From assembly GCF_011082085.1 (NCBI RefSeq), contig NZ_CP041063.1:4140001-4204000 (forward strand): DNA of 64,000 nt, written 5' to 3'. A program made the position numbers and the translations under genes. Origin of the DNA: Bacillus sp. Cs-700 (lineage in GTDB: Bacteria > Bacillota > Bacilli > Bacillales > Guptibacillaceae). Below, piece after piece: positions 36,089 to 44,093 of this stretch (position 1 is the first letter of the stretch; every line of letters begins with the position of its first letter). The notes under the pieces were generated by a model, which was not told where the DNA came from, ran no database searches, and was given only the letters and a program-made list of their open reading frames with translations.

Positions 36089-36844
36089 ATGAATCCAATT
36101 CAAGTATCAAATTTAACAGTGGCATATGACCGGAAACCAGTTCTTCAGGAAGTAACTTTTCAAATGCCAGAAGGAAAATTAATTGGTGTTGTGGGACCAA
36201 ATGGTGCAGGGAAATCAACGTTAATTAAAGCCATTTTGGGGTTGATTCCTAAAGCTTCTGGATCTGTTGAAATATATGGAAAGTCTTATCGTACCCAGCG
36301 GAAATTAGTTGGGTATGTGCCGCAGCGAGGTTCAGTGGATTGGGATTTTCCTACAAATGCTCTTGATGTTGTTCTCATGGGTAGGTACGGTCATATTGGA
36401 TGGTTTCGCCGACCAGGGAAGAAGGATACGGCGATTGCGATGCAGGCCCTTGATAAAGTAGGAATGAAAGAATATGCTGGTCGTCAAATTAGTCAGCTTT
36501 CAGGTGGCCAGCAGCAAAGAGTCTTCCTTGCTAGGGCTCTTGCTCAGGATGCAACAGTCTACTTCATGGATGAACCGTTTGTAGGTGTGGATGCAGCAAC
36601 AGAGAAAGCGATCATTTCTTTACTAAACGAACTCAAAGCACAGGGGAAAACGGTGCTTGTTGTGCACCATGATTTACAAACCGTAAAAGAGTATTTTGAT
36701 TGGACGCTGTTATTAAATAAACAAAAAATTGCGCTTGGACCTACAGAAGAAGTATTTACAGTGGAAAATTTACAAAAAACATATGGAGGCCGTCTAGCCT
36801 TTCTCGATTCTCAGGTTAGTCCTTCCTATGTGGTGCAGCCATAA
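36089..36844 (+). CDS. mntB: Manganese ABC transporter ATP-binding protein
   Basis: 251 residues. Walker A GPNGAGKST, Q-loop VPQRGSVDWDFP, ABC signature LSGGQQQR, Walker B VYFMDEPF and the switch His in VVHHDL are intact. It drives Mn2+ import by MntC/MntD. It starts 20 bases after mntA with GAAGGGAG upstream. Normal length for the metal-type family. Confidence 0.94.
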   Translation: MNPIQVSNLTVAYDRKPVLQEVTFQMPEGKLIGVVGPNGAGKSTLIKAILGLIPKASGSVEIYGKSYRTQRKLVGYVPQRGSVDWDFPTNALDVVLMGRYGHIGWFRRPGKKDTAIAMQALDKVGMKEYAGRQISQLSGGQQQRVFLARALAQDATVYFMDEPFVGVDAATEKAIISLLNELKAQGKTVLVVHHDLQTVKEYFDWTLLLNKQKIALGPTEEVFTVENLQKTYGGRLAFLDSQVSPSYVVQP

Positions 36845-36856
36845 GGGGGACCAAGT

Positions 36857-38218
36857 ATGTTTAATGACTTAATCTTAACGTTACAAGATGCAAACACACA
36901 GTGGGTCCTTTTTGGAACCATTCTTCTGGGGGTTGCAAGTGGTGTTTTAGGTAGTTTTGCTCTTTTGCGTAAGCAAAGCTTGATCGGCGATGCAATGGCG
37001 CACGCAGCCCTTCCAGGTATTTGCCTTGCCTTCTTACTTTATGGAACGAAATCAATAGGATGGTTTCTAGTTGGTGCTGCTTTATCTGGTTTACTTGCCA
37101 CATACTTCATTCAGGTCATTATTAATCATTCGCGTATTAAGGAAGATACGGCGATTGGACTTGTCTTATCTGTGTTCTTCGGATTTGGTATTGTTCTACT
37201 TACCAAGATAGCTCAATCCGAAAATGGAAATCAAAGCGGGTTAGATGACTTTATTTTCGGTCAGGCAGCATCGCTAGTAGGGAATGATGTTCGCGTCATA
37301 TCTGGCGTAGCGATCGTCCTTCTTATTGTGACCTGGTTATTGTTTAAGGAATTGAAATTGTTTACTTTTGATCGTCAATTTGCGCAAGGAATTGGGTTGC
37401 CTACAGGTCTGCTTAATGGACTATTGATGGCTTTGATCGTAAGTGCTGTCGTTATTGGGCTTCAGGCAGTTGGTGTAATCCTAATGGCGGCAATGCTCAT
37501 TACGCCTGCTATTTCAGCGAGATATTGGACCGATCGACTTGATCGTATGGTAATCGTAGCTGGAACGATTGGAGCTTTATCAGGCATGCTTGGAACGTTG
37601 TTAAGTTCGATGGCAAATCGACTTCCGACAGGTCCAGTCATTGTTCTTGCGGCAACGGCTATCTTTTTAATTTCACTGATCTTTGCTCCTAACCGTGGGT
37701 TAGTTTCAAAAGGATTAAAGCTCTATCGAATTCGAAAAATCGTTGCAAGAGAAACTGTACTTCAAACGATGTATGATCTTTCAGAAGAAGCAAGCATAAC
37801 GAATAATAAACTTCTTTTCTCTAAGGAAGAGCTTCTTTCTAGAAGAAAAATGGCGGTTCGAAAGCTTGATTCGAACCTAAAACGACTTCAAAAAGAAGGG
37901 TATGTTCTCAGAAAAGAAGACCTGTGGCATTTAACAGAGTCGGGCGGATATGAAGCATATGAAATTGTATTAAATAATCGCCTTTTCGAAATATATACGA
38001 TGTATGAGATGAAATTTGCTTCTCTTCAATTTGCTACGAATGATGTTTGGGATTATAAAAATATTGGTTCATCCACTCTTCAAGAGCTTGAACAACTAAT
38101 GGCCATTCATGAGCGGACACCAAAGCTTGAGCCCGAATATTTTGGTGAAGGAGAAACGTTACGAAAGGAAAAGTCATCTCAAAGGGAAAAACGTAAGAAA
38201 GAGGTGAAGTCATTATGA
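36857..38218 (+). CDS. mntC: Manganese ABC transporter permease with C-terminal winged-helix extension
   Basis: 453 residues. The first about 285 are a standard ABC-3 permease with about eight membrane helices (LIGDAMAHAALPG, GLQAVGVILMAAMLITPA). The last about 165 form a hydrophilic cytoplasmic extension with a winged-helix-like part (ELLSRRKMAVRKLDSNLKRL, LTESGGYEAYEIV) resembling the DtxR/MntR N-terminal domain. B. subtilis MntC is of similar length, so this is a family trait. The extension may sense Mn or regulate gating, which is inference. The gene overlaps mntD by four bases. Confidence 0.9.
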   Translation: MFNDLILTLQDANTQWVLFGTILLGVASGVLGSFALLRKQSLIGDAMAHAALPGICLAFLLYGTKSIGWFLVGAALSGLLATYFIQVIINHSRIKEDTAIGLVLSVFFGFGIVLLTKIAQSENGNQSGLDDFIFGQAASLVGNDVRVISGVAIVLLIVTWLLFKELKLFTFDRQFAQGIGLPTGLLNGLLMALIVSAVVIGLQAVGVILMAAMLITPAISARYWTDRLDRMVIVAGTIGALSGMLGTLLSSMANRLPTGPVIVLAATAIFLISLIFAPNRGLVSKGLKLYRIRKIVARETVLQTMYDLSEEASITNNKLLFSKEELLSRRKMAVRKLDSNLKRLQKEGYVLRKEDLWHLTESGGYEAYEIVLNNRLFEIYTMYEMKFASLQFATNDVWDYKNIGSSTLQELEQLMAIHERTPKLEPEYFGEGETLRKEKSSQREKRKKEVKSL

Positions 38219-39093
38219 GTTATGGAGCATGGATTATGCTTACTGGATCTCTTGTAGGTGTATCATGTGGCATCATTGGCTGTTTTCTTATTTTAAGAAA
38301 GATGGCGATGCTTGCCGATGCCATTAGCCATACCGTTTTGCTTGGCATCGTACTTGCTTACCTTGTTAGCCATTCATTAGAAGGGATTTATATGCTAGTT
38401 GGTGCTGGTATCATTGGGTTGTTAACTGCATTTCTAGTGCAGGTGCTACATTCTAGTGGCGTTCAATCAGATGCGGCAATCGGAGTGGTTTTCACTTCTT
38501 TGTTTGCCTTTGGTGTTATCCTGTTATCTGCTTTTGCAGGTAAAGTTCACCTAGATGTGAACCATGCCTTAATGGGCGAGATTACATTCATTCCATGGAA
38601 CACATTAACGATCGGTGGTATGGATCTTGGTCCATCAGCAGTGTGGATGCTTGGTACTGTTCTGATTATTAATCTGATTCTCATTTTTCTCTTCTATAAA
38701 GAAATTAAAATCAGTTCGTTTGATCCAGCGATGGCCACGGCTATTGGGATTCCCGTCATGTTCATTCACTATTTATTAATGTCGATGGTATCCATTACAA
38801 CCGTTGCTTCATTTGATAGTGTTGGTGCAATTCTGGTCGTGGCCATGTTAATTGTTCCAGGAGCTACCGCCTATCTATTAACAGATAAACTTCTTGCCAT
38901 GCTTTTCATTAGTGCAGTTATCGGCGTGATTTCAGCAATAGGTGGTTATTATGCTGCGCTCGTTTGGAATATTTCCATCTCAGGTTCGATGGCTTCTATT
39001 GCAGGGCTTATCTTCGCCGCAACGTTTATTTTGTCACCTCGATATGGTTTATTATCAAAGCTACTCGCAAGGAAAAGCGTCATCACTGAATGA
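38215..39093 (+). CDS. mntD: Manganese ABC transporter permease
   Basis: 292 residues, about eight membrane helices, ABC-3 family (KMAMLADAISHTVLLG, FDSVGAILVVAMLIVPGATAYLL). Pairs with MntC to form the channel. It lacks the C-terminal extension of MntC. Translationally coupled by a four-base overlap. The next strong terminator is at 39218, after a predicted small RNA promoter. Confidence 0.92.
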   Translation: MSYGAWIMLTGSLVGVSCGIIGCFLILRKMAMLADAISHTVLLGIVLAYLVSHSLEGIYMLVGAGIIGLLTAFLVQVLHSSGVQSDAAIGVVFTSLFAFGVILLSAFAGKVHLDVNHALMGEITFIPWNTLTIGGMDLGPSAVWMLGTVLIINLILIFLFYKEIKISSFDPAMATAIGIPVMFIHYLLMSMVSITTVASFDSVGAILVVAMLIVPGATAYLLTDKLLAMLFISAVIGVISAIGGYYAALVWNISISGSMASIAGLIFAATFILSPRYGLLSKLLARKSVITE

Positions 39094-39176
39094 TCTTAAC
39101 TGTTTAACGCGATGAATCGCAAAAGAAATGATTCGAAACTATATGAAAATTTTGTGATCTGTAGTATAGTTAAGAA

Positions 39177-39262
39177 ATGCGATAGCTTGTGCCCACAAGT
39201 CTATCTCCTCAATTAACAGCTCTGTAAGCGAATGCTGGATTCGCTTACAGAGCTATTTTTTT
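39177..39262 (+). ncRNA. Candidate small RNA (two-hairpin) after mntD
   Basis: A possible promoter, ATGAAA (39143-39148), 16 bases, TATAGT (39165-39170), precedes an about 86-base segment. It has a first hairpin (39181-39205: GATAG-CTTGT, loop GCCC, ACAAG-T-CTATC), an open TCTCCTCAATTAAC segment, and a perfect 16-bp terminator stem (39218-39233/39239-39254) with seven T. The open UCUCCUC can pair with Shine-Dalgarno sequences. Alternatively this is just the mnt operon's 3' end. No known family recognised. Confidence 0.4.
39218..39262 (+). terminator. Strong terminator (mnt operon and/or small RNA)
   Basis: Perfect 16-bp stem AGCTCTGTAAGCGAAT / ATTCGCTTACAGAGCT with a 5-base loop followed by ATTTTTTT. 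Confidence 0.9.
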
Positions 39263-39388
39263 ATAATTCATTAATTTTCCTAATAATGGTTTTAAAAAAA
39301 ATTACCCTTTTAGGTTGAAAGTAATAATTTTTGGGAATAGAGAGAGTGGATAAATAAATGATCTGAAATTAATGGAAGGGGAATGATG

Positions 39389-40228
39389 ATGGACACTGGG
39401 ACAGCAGCAAAACACAAAGCACAACAAGCATCAAAGGATGTAAAGCCCTGGATTAGAGGACTTGCAAGAGTGGGGTATGCAGCAAAAGGCGTTATATATT
39501 TAATTATAGGTATTCTAGCATTTCAGGCAGCGTTTGGTCCTGGAGGAAAAACAACGGACTCTAAAGGCGCTTTCGCAACGATTGCAGGCAAACCTTTTGG
39601 TGAAGCCCTGCTGTGGATTCTTATTGTAGGATTAATAGGTTATTCCGTTTGGAAAGCAATTCAGGCAATTAAAGATCCTGATAATTATGGCAATGATACG
39701 AAAGGTATTTTAATACGAACAGGATTCTTTGGCGCTGGCGTCATCCATTTATTCCTTGCGTATAACGCTGTTTCGATTATTTCGAGAGCAGGTAGTTCAT
39801 CTTCTGGTGGTAAACAATCAATGTCTGCTAAACTTTTAGGCCAACCATTTGGCCAGTGGGTTATTGGATTTATCGGCTTATGTTTTATAGGTTTTGGTGT
39901 TTATCAGGTAATCAGAGGGTATAAGAAATCATTTATGAAGCAACTAAAGCAGTATGAAATGCATAATCAAGAAGAATGGTGGGGTAAGCGAGCTGGACAA
40001 ATTGGCCTTGCAGCGCGAGGCGTTGTTTTTACTATGATGGGTGTGTTCTTTATTCAAACAGCGATTACAGCTAACCCTGATAAAACAAAAGGGCTTGATG
40101 GCGCATTGTCAGAACTAGCGAAACAACCGTACGGCGCTATTCTGCTTGGATTAGTAGCTATTGGATTTATTGCTTACGGCATCTTTATGTTCGTTAAAGG
40201 GAAGAATAGAAGAATGAATTTTTCATAA
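39389..40228 (+). CDS. DUF1206 membrane protein (three repeats)
   Basis: 279 residues from the third of three consecutive in-frame ATGs, the one best spaced from GGAAGGGG. Three internal DUF1206 repeats, each of two membrane helices, start at GLARVGYAAKGVIYLIIG, ILIRTGFFGAGVIHLFLA and GQIGLAARGVVFTMMG, so six helices in all. The family is widespread, of unknown function. A short thioredoxin-like gene follows 21 bases later and may be co-transcribed. Confidence 0.87.
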   Translation: MDTGTAAKHKAQQASKDVKPWIRGLARVGYAAKGVIYLIIGILAFQAAFGPGGKTTDSKGAFATIAGKPFGEALLWILIVGLIGYSVWKAIQAIKDPDNYGNDTKGILIRTGFFGAGVIHLFLAYNAVSIISRAGSSSSGGKQSMSAKLLGQPFGQWVIGFIGLCFIGFGVYQVIRGYKKSFMKQLKQYEMHNQEEWWGKRAGQIGLAARGVVFTMMGVFFIQTAITANPDKTKGLDGALSELAKQPYGAILLGLVAIGFIAYGIFMFVKGKNRRMNFS

Positions 40229-40249
40229 TCGCAACGATGTAAGAAGGTG

Positions 40250-40576
40250 ATGGAACTGAAAAAAGTTACACTTGAAGAAGCAAAAGAAGGAATTGAACAG
40301 AATAGCCTGTACTTTTTGTACTTATATGGTACGAATTGTTCAGTGTGTCATGCACTGTTGCCTCAAGTTGAGGATGTACTTAAGGATTTTTCACAAATTA
40401 CACGGGAAAAGCTTAATGTTCATGAAATTCCTGAAGCGGCTGGAGCTTTTTCGGTTTTTACAATACCTGTTCTTTTGCTGTATGTTAATGGAAAAGAAAG
40501 CATTAGAGAAGCCAGGTTTGTCAACATCGAATCTTTTCGTTCTTCGCTTAATCGAATTGTGACAATGATGGACTAA
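40250..40576 (+). CDS. Thioredoxin-family protein with CSVC active site
   Basis: About 108 residues. LYGTNCSVCHALLPQVEDVL matches a thioredoxin active site with CxxC (CSVC) and the cis-Pro in FTIPVLLLYVNG, so it should be redox active; small size and no signal peptide place it in the cytosol. The ribosome site AAGAAGG is only two bases from the ATG at 40250, while a CTG at 40256 has ideal spacing, so the true start is unsure. A strong terminator follows. Confidence 0.85.
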   Translation: MELKKVTLEEAKEGIEQNSLYFLYLYGTNCSVCHALLPQVEDVLKDFSQITREKLNVHEIPEAAGAFSVFTIPVLLLYVNGKESIREARFVNIESFRSSLNRIVTMMD

Positions 40577-40595
40577 AAACACTCATTTGGTGGTG

Positions 40596-40640
40596 CACCC
40601 CGAAAGTTAGAGTTAAAAACTAACTTTCGGGGTGTTTTTT
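40596..40640 (+). terminator. Terminator after the thioredoxin-like gene
   Basis: Perfect 15-bp stem CACCCCGAAAGTTAG / CTAACTTTCGGGGTG with a 9-base loop and six T. Confidence 0.9.
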
Positions 40641-40642
40641 GT

Positions 40643-42115
40643 ATGAAAAAAACATATACACTCGAATGGAAAATTCAGTATACTGAACATATCACTTTTA
40701 AAAAGGAATTATGTGACAGTAGAATGAATCACTCCAAACAATTAACTTCAACCTCTGAAACATCTCTATTTATTATTTTATTAGTATTTAGTATTCTTAC
40801 TTATATTTTCTTGTTTTTTTCAGTTATTGGAATCGTGATTATTGCACTATTATGGTTGATTTCCTTTTTTAGCCATGGCCTTTTTCTTGGTCAAATCAGA
40901 AGCAATGGAGTAAAGATAACTGACAACCAGTACCCTCAAATCAATCAAAAGGTTTATGATCTATGTAAGGAAATGAATATTTTTAAGATTCCGAGTGTCT
41001 ATGTAGTGGAATCGGCAGGGATCTTGAATGCATTTGCGACGCGGCTATTAGGTCGTAATTTTGTTGTACTCTATTCAGATATCTTTGAACTGATTGAAGA
41101 AGGTGCTGAGGATGAAGTGACGTTTATTCTTGCTCATGAGCTCGCTCATATTAAACGAAATCACATTTTAAAACAAATCCTTCTTTTACCAGGTAATGTC
41201 GTTCCTTTTCTAGGTTCAGCCTATTCTAGAGCATGTGAATATACATGTGATCGAATGGGGGCGTATTTCATTGAAAATGGAGAGTGTGCAGGGAACGGAT
41301 TAATGATTCTTGCGGTAGGCAAGCGCTTATACCAAAGTGTGAACAAAGATGCTTACATCATGCAACTCCAATCTGAGAGAAGCTTTTTTGTTTGGTTAAG
41401 TGAATTGTTGTCGACCCATCCACCACTACCTAAACGAATAGCTGCAGTAGAGACATTTATGTATATGCGGGAAGAAACGCATTTTCCTGCTCCTCGAAAG
41501 AAAATAGTCATTCTTTCACTAATCATTTTTCTTTTCTTTGTAGGTGGAGTTGGATCAGCTGTAGTTGCATCGGAAGTGATTATTCCGTCCCTTTCCTCAG
41601 TATTTGAGGAGGAAAGCGTGTTTGATGATGGGGAGGTTACCGGCATTACCCCACTTATGGAAGCCATTATGTCAGAAGATGAAGCGGAATTTCAGTCGCT
41701 GATCTCAACCGGCAATCTGGAGGCAACGGATTCTGACGGTTGGAATGCACTTCATTATGCAGCGGAATATCCGGAAGATGAAAAAATGCTTGAAACGCTC
41801 CTGGATCTTGGAATGGATCCTAATCAACATGATCATTATGGTATGACCCCGCTCATGGTTTCAAGTCAAAATGGCTTTGTTTCTAAAGTTGAGCATTTAC
41901 TTGTCGCTGGAGCAGATCCAAATCTTGAAGATCAGGAAGGGTGGACCCCACTAATTTATATCGCTTACATGGAGCCAACCAATCGTAACGATCTTTATGA
42001 AATGCTTCTTGCAGCTGGTGCAGACCCTTTCAAGGAAGATGAAGCAGGTTATACTGCAATTGACTATGCACGAGATGCGGGAAATGAAGCAGACGTTAAG
42101 TTATTATCTCAATAA
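40643..42115 (+). CDS. M48 metalloprotease fused to C-terminal ankyrin repeats
   Basis: 490 residues if started at the ATG at 40643, but that ATG directly follows a terminator and has no ribosome site. An ATG at 40724 (463 residues) is likely, though its ribosome site is also weak. Two membrane helices (about 40-80) lead into an M48 domain with the zinc motif HELAHIKRNH and the downstream Glu region ACEYTCDRMG. A third helix (about 285-310) precedes four or five ankyrin repeats (TPLMEAIMS, ALHYAAEYP, TPLMVSSQNG, TPLIYIAYM). HtpX-type topology would put the ankyrin part outside the membrane, which is unusual. Substrate unknown. Confidence 0.85.
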   Translation: MKKTYTLEWKIQYTEHITFKKELCDSRMNHSKQLTSTSETSLFIILLVFSILTYIFLFFSVIGIVIIALLWLISFFSHGLFLGQIRSNGVKITDNQYPQINQKVYDLCKEMNIFKIPSVYVVESAGILNAFATRLLGRNFVVLYSDIFELIEEGAEDEVTFILAHELAHIKRNHILKQILLLPGNVVPFLGSAYSRACEYTCDRMGAYFIENGECAGNGLMILAVGKRLYQSVNKDAYIMQLQSERSFFVWLSELLSTHPPLPKRIAAVETFMYMREETHFPAPRKKIVILSLIIFLFFVGGVGSAVVASEVIIPSLSSVFEEESVFDDGEVTGITPLMEAIMSEDEAEFQSLISTGNLEATDSDGWNALHYAAEYPEDEKMLETLLDLGMDPNQHDHYGMTPLMVSSQNGFVSKVEHLLVAGADPNLEDQEGWTPLIYIAYMEPTNRNDLYEMLLAAGADPFKEDEAGYTAIDYARDAGNEADVKLLSQ

Positions 42116-42127
42116 TGGAACAGTCAC

Positions 42128-42146
42128 AGGGTGTTGACCCTTTTTA
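42128..42146 (+). terminator. Short terminator after the M48-ankyrin gene
   Basis: AGGGT / ACCCT stem with a 4-base loop followed by TTTT. A short stem, so efficiency is doubtful. Confidence 0.5.
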
Positions 42147-42179
42147 TGAAGTGACACTAATAGGAGAGGCGGAAGTAGA

Positions 42180-42677
42180 ATGAATGATTCGCAAGTGTTA
42201 AAGCAATTTACGTTTTGGCGCTATCGTACAATTCAAGCGCTGGATGCTGTCACAGAAGAACAAGCTGATTGTCTTCCGGAAGGTTTTACGAATACGGTTC
42301 GATGGAATTTAGGACATATTCTCGTGACGGCTGAATTTGCTTTAGATCGCTTTACAGGTATGGAAAAGAGCCTGCCAGGAAATTTCTCACCATTATTTAA
42401 AGCGGGTACGCGACCTGAGCAATGGGCGGAATCACCGCCTTCACTTGCAGAAATAAAATATTACTTGTTAGAGCAAATTAACCTTATAAAGGAGTTGGAA
42501 GGTAAACTTCGCGATCCGCTTCAACATGAATTTTCAATAGGCTCTTATTTGGAACTCGAGACAATTGGAGAACTTTTATTATTTCTAATGAATCACGAGA
42601 ATCTTCATCTTGGAACAATTAGTGGCATTAAACGAGCTCAAGGCATAAAAGAACTTTGGAAAAAAGCATCTGTATGA
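42180..42677 (+). CDS. DinB-family four-helix protein
   Basis: 165 residues with the DinB/YfiT fold pattern. VRWNLGHILVTAEFALDR gives the first metal-ligand His, and FLMNHENLHLGTISGIKR gives the C-terminal H-x3-H pair. Members are metal-binding and include bacillithiol transferases; many have no known role, and despite the name most are not damage-induced. AGGAGAGG lies upstream. Single gene with its own terminator. Confidence 0.87.
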   Translation: MNDSQVLKQFTFWRYRTIQALDAVTEEQADCLPEGFTNTVRWNLGHILVTAEFALDRFTGMEKSLPGNFSPLFKAGTRPEQWAESPPSLAEIKYYLLEQINLIKELEGKLRDPLQHEFSIGSYLELETIGELLLFLMNHENLHLGTISGIKRAQGIKELWKKASV

Positions 42678-42686
42678 GTACAGTCA

Positions 42687-42715
42687 AAAACGCGTGTGAT
42701 TCACGCGTTTTTTTG
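42687..42715 (+). terminator. Terminator of the DinB-family gene
   Basis: Perfect 10-bp stem AAAACGCGTG / CACGCGTTTT with a 5-base loop followed by further T. Confidence 0.85.
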
Positions 42716-42802
42716 TTTGGTTACAAAAAACGTGTAAAAAGGCAAGCTTAGACGTTAGGTATTTGTAAATAACACAGGAATTTTAAATTTTCTAAAAAAA
42801 GG

Positions 42803-42832
42803 TTGAACACTTTCGAAAAGTTGTTATATAAT
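42803..42832 (+). promoter_or_regulatory. Sigma-A promoter of the zinc-finger / malate-synthase-like / aceA operon
   Basis: TTGAAC (42803-42808) and TATAAT (42827-42832) with an 18-base spacer. A TTTCGAAA palindrome lies between the boxes and could be an operator half, but this is weak. The leader to 42881 is short. Confidence 0.65.
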
Positions 42833-42880
42833 ACTAACAAATAAAACAAATTGTATTATAACAGATGGAGGGGGTTTAAA

Positions 42881-43027
42881 ATGGATTGCTACACTTGTTA
42901 TGGAAATGGTGAACTTGAATGTCCGCACTGTCATGGGAAAGAAAGAAAAAATGAAGGTTGTCACCACTGTGAAGGAGAAGGATGCGTTGGATGTCACCGT
43001 TGTAACAGTAGCGGTAGGCTAGAATAG
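42881..43027 (+). CDS. 48-residue DnaJ-type zinc-finger protein
   Basis: ATG at 42881 after GGAGGGGG, stop TAG at 43025-43027. It is packed with Cys-x2-Cys units: CYTCYGNGELECPHCHGKE, then GCHHCEGEGCVGCHRCNSS. This is the DnaJ/anti-TRAP type of zinc fold (CxxCxGxG), with about five CxxC pairs in 48 residues. It is first in an operon with the malate-synthase-like gene (11 bases later) and isocitrate lyase. A protein-binding, chaperone-like or regulatory role for the operon is conceivable, by analogy with anti-TRAP. I know of no described homologue tied to the glyoxylate shunt. Confidence 0.8.
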   Translation: MDCYTCYGNGELECPHCHGKERKNEGCHHCEGEGCVGCHRCNSSGRLE

Positions 43028-43038
43028 GAGGGAAAGCT

Positions 43039-44067
43039 GTGCTTGATGGAATTGTTGAAAGCGCTAACGTTCACGGAAGTGACTTACTAACAAATGAAGC
43101 GATGATGTTTCTACAGAAGCTTCATCGTCGCTTTCATCAAGATCTACATCAGTTAGAAGAACAGCAAAATCGCACATCGAATGGTCAACTTCTAATGGAA
43201 ACAAAGGATATCAGAGAAGCTAGTTGGGAAGTAAAGGCTGTTCGTAAAGACCTTCAAGAGAGACGCGTCGTTCTCAAGAATACGGCTTCTCCATTAGAGT
43301 CGGTACCTCAAAAATCTGGGGCTAATCTTTTTATAGCTGATTATTTTGCTGAATCGCTTTCTTTCACTGATCGTTTGATCGCACAAGAAAATCTGAAGTT
43401 GTTTATTCAAAAGAATTTTTTTCACACGGTCCAAAAACCAATTGCCGTAATGATTACACCTTCTGACTGGAGAAGGAAAGATACGATTAATGGTTTGCAA
43501 ATGTCAGCTAGTCTAGTAGATTTTGGTCTTTATGTTTTTCATCATACTGAAACTTTAAAAAGAAATGGTTCAGCTCCATACCTTTGCTTAAAAGGGCTAG
43601 AGACTTATGAGGAGGCGAAGTGGTGGAATAACGTTCTTACTTATTTAGAAAGAGAAATGAATTTGAAGGAAGGCACAATGAAAGCAACAATCACGATCAC
43701 AATGGAAAATGTTCATCAAACAGACGAAATGCTTTATGAACTCCGTAACCATTGTGCGGGAATTCACTTGTTAGAAGAAAACAGGGGGATAACGGACGTA
43801 GCAAGGTATGTTATTAGTATTGGACACAAGCGAAAAACCCACGTCATTAGTGAGGGTAGTGAAAAGAAAAGACAGGCGGATCTTTTCGAAATACTCACGC
43901 GAGAAGCGGTAGAAGGATTTGATGGTAAATGCGTCACAGACGCTAGTTTGATACAGATGATAAAAGGCATTTGGAATCATTATATGCCTGAACCAAATCA
44001 AATGTGGAAAAAACGACATGAATATTTAAGTATATTAGCTGATTTGAATCAAACAAAGGTTGTCTAA
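43039..44067 (+). CDS. Shortened malate-synthase-like protein lacking catalytic motifs
   Basis: 342 residues from a GTG with TAGGAGGG upstream. It aligns along its length with the first two thirds of malate synthase A (about 530 residues): ETKDIREASWEVKAVRKDLQERRV, LVDFGLYVFHHTETLKRNGSAPYLCLKGLETYEEAKWWNNV in two pieces, TMKATITITMENVHQTDEMLYELRNH and NHYMPEPNQMWKKR. Active-site segments are altered or missing: ADFEDS reads ADYFAES, GRWDY is gone, the AHPGL segment is changed and the C-terminal domain with the catalytic Asp is absent. The frame is intact, so it looks retained as a non-catalytic relative. Alignment is by eye and memory. Confidence 0.75.
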   Translation: MLDGIVESANVHGSDLLTNEAMMFLQKLHRRFHQDLHQLEEQQNRTSNGQLLMETKDIREASWEVKAVRKDLQERRVVLKNTASPLESVPQKSGANLFIADYFAESLSFTDRLIAQENLKLFIQKNFFHTVQKPIAVMITPSDWRRKDTINGLQMSASLVDFGLYVFHHTETLKRNGSAPYLCLKGLETYEEAKWWNNVLTYLEREMNLKEGTMKATITITMENVHQTDEMLYELRNHCAGIHLLEENRGITDVARYVISIGHKRKTHVISEGSEKKRQADLFEILTREAVEGFDGKCVTDASLIQMIKGIWNHYMPEPNQMWKKRHEYLSILADLNQTKVV

Positions 44068-44093
44068 CGTAAAAAACTTAGGGGGAATTAATT

